From the NCBI GenBank assembly GCA_937872225.1, contig CALMRZ010000046.1, positions 1 to 64,000 of the forward strand: a stretch of 64,000 bases of DNA, written 5' to 3'. Under the pieces are notes generated by a model. That model was given only the letters and a program-made list of their open reading frames with translations, searched no databases and was not told where the DNA came from. Positions within the stretch are counted from its first letter, which is position 1, and each line of letters opens with the position of its first letter. The translations under genes were made by a program, and so were the position numbers. This stretch comes from an uncultured Spirochaetota bacterium (lineage in GTDB: Bacteria; Spirochaetota; UBA4802; UBA5550). Positions 63,515 through 64,000 of the stretch are shown here, one piece after another.

Positions 63515-63935
63515 TTTCTGAATATTTTCTTCTGATGAATGCAACCAGACCGGCTATGATAAGCGCTGATAGCGAAATCCATAGTATCCTCAAATAAGGC
63601 AACGGAACGGGAAGGTCTTCCTGTTTCTTTTCAGGTTTCCTGACGATGTTCATCTTCCCGCCGTCCCTGAAATACAGGACACTGCTGCCGCTTCTAACAT
63701 AGCCGGAATCGGCGATCTCGCCGTCGGAATACTCCCCGTTCCGGTATTTTTTTAAAAGGCGCTGTAAATTGTTGTTTTCTGATTTCAGCGCCTCGATGCT
63801 GGCCGCGATACTGTTCTTTTCCCTGTCCAGCGCGATACGTTCCAGCAGCCCGCTTTCGCTGAAGACAAAGAAATAGACAGAAGCAAGCAGAAAAACAATT
63901 ATGAATAAGGCCCAGCGGTAATGCTGTCTATCCAA
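63507..63935 (-). CDS. FtsB/DivIC-like septum-formation protein with an extra C-terminal membrane span
   Basis: A 142-residue protein directly after enolase, the same gene order as eno-ftsB in E. coli. It has an N-terminal membrane span (about 8-27) and a coiled coil (IALDREKNSIAASIEALKSENNNLQRLL). A short beta segment SGSSVLYFRDGGK follows, as in DivIC proteins. Unlike those, it has a second hydrophobic segment near the C-terminus (LWISLSALIIAGLVAFI, about 118-134). It starts at TTG 63935, which overlaps the eno stop. Assignment rests on architecture and neighbours. Confidence 0.75.
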   Translation of the reverse strand: MDRQHYRWALFIIVFLLASVYFFVFSESGLLERIALDREKNSIAASIEALKSENNNLQRLLKKYRNGEYSDGEIADSGYVRSGSSVLYFRDGGKMNIVRKPEKKQEDLPVPLPYLRILWISLSALIIAGLVAFIRRKYSENV

Positions 63936-64000
63936 TGTTGTAAAATACCCCCGTGCCCGAAAATGTAGCCATTACGCCGAGCTCTTCCTCAATGCGGATC
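63928..64000 (-). CDS. eno: Enolase, C-terminal end (partial)
   Basis: The minus-strand frame from the right edge reads IRIEEELGVMATFSGTGVFY, then NIG and TAG (63930-63928). RIEEELG is the usual C-terminal block of bacterial enolase. The gene continues beyond the window. Its stop overlaps the TTG start of the FtsB-like gene. Confidence 0.75.
   Translation of the reverse strand, partial: IRIEEELGVMATFSGTGVFYNIG

Overview
The window is a bacterial chromosome segment from what looks like a deep-branching spirochaete (Spirochaetota). This placement is inference and only moderately secure. It rests on a UPF0164/FadL-like outer-membrane protein of the type described in Treponema, a SpoIID-like protein with a relaxed spirochaetal lipobox, an rplU-prp-rpmA-obgE-proB ribosomal block, and two long proteins I cannot assign to any family. 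The chromosome is GC-rich with GC-rich codon use. Four tRNA genes are visible (Asn, Tyr, Thr and one with anticodon CAT), none with an encoded CCA end.

Layout. 1-2316: the edge of an AT-richer mobile element, with the tail of one probable serine recombinase, a small ORF and a large serine recombinase whose reading frame runs into tRNA-Asn. 2397-25037: a plus-strand housekeeping block (nadA, UPF0164 porin-like, rph, DUF192, hflX, a GNAT gene broken by an in-frame TAA, secA, phosphohexomutase, aspS, phoH, pgpH-like 7TM-HD, ybeY, tilS, ftsH), interrupted by a minus-strand phosphohexomutase. 25063-28637: minus-strand recG, a small membrane protein, a ThiF/MoeB-type enzyme and the Tyr and Thr tRNAs. 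29125-32403: an exporter cassette (TolC, HlyD-type adaptor, MacB/LolD-type ATPase) without its permease. 32705-41200: xer recombinase, spoIID-like, queA, nif3, zinc-ribbon coiled-coil protein, RNase HI, recJ, STAS protein, ispF. 41376-43005: a small membrane protein, a GcvH-like protein without its lipoyl lysine, and an RRM protein.

43062-53453 is the most notable part. It is a divergent gene cluster that encodes every step from glutamyl-tRNA to heme by the alternative, siroheme-dependent (Ahb) route. The minus-strand operon is hemB-hemL-hemA-ahbD-ahbAB(fused)-ahbC-met8/cysG-N, tightly overlapped. The plus-strand operon is hemC-cobA/hemD(fused). The shared intergenic region carries a near-perfect FNR/DNR-type half-site pair, placed as a class II activator site for the hemB promoter. 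No gene of the protoporphyrin branch (hemE, hemF/N, hemG/Y, hemH) is present in the window.

53511-64000 (minus): proB, obgE, rpmA, prp, rplU and a CAT tRNA. Then comes a long run read from the right edge: the enolase C-terminus, an FtsB/DivIC-like protein, a YrdC-domain protein, a large propeller/beta-barrel outer-membrane protein, hisB, hisH, hisA and a GAF-GGDEF diguanylate cyclase.
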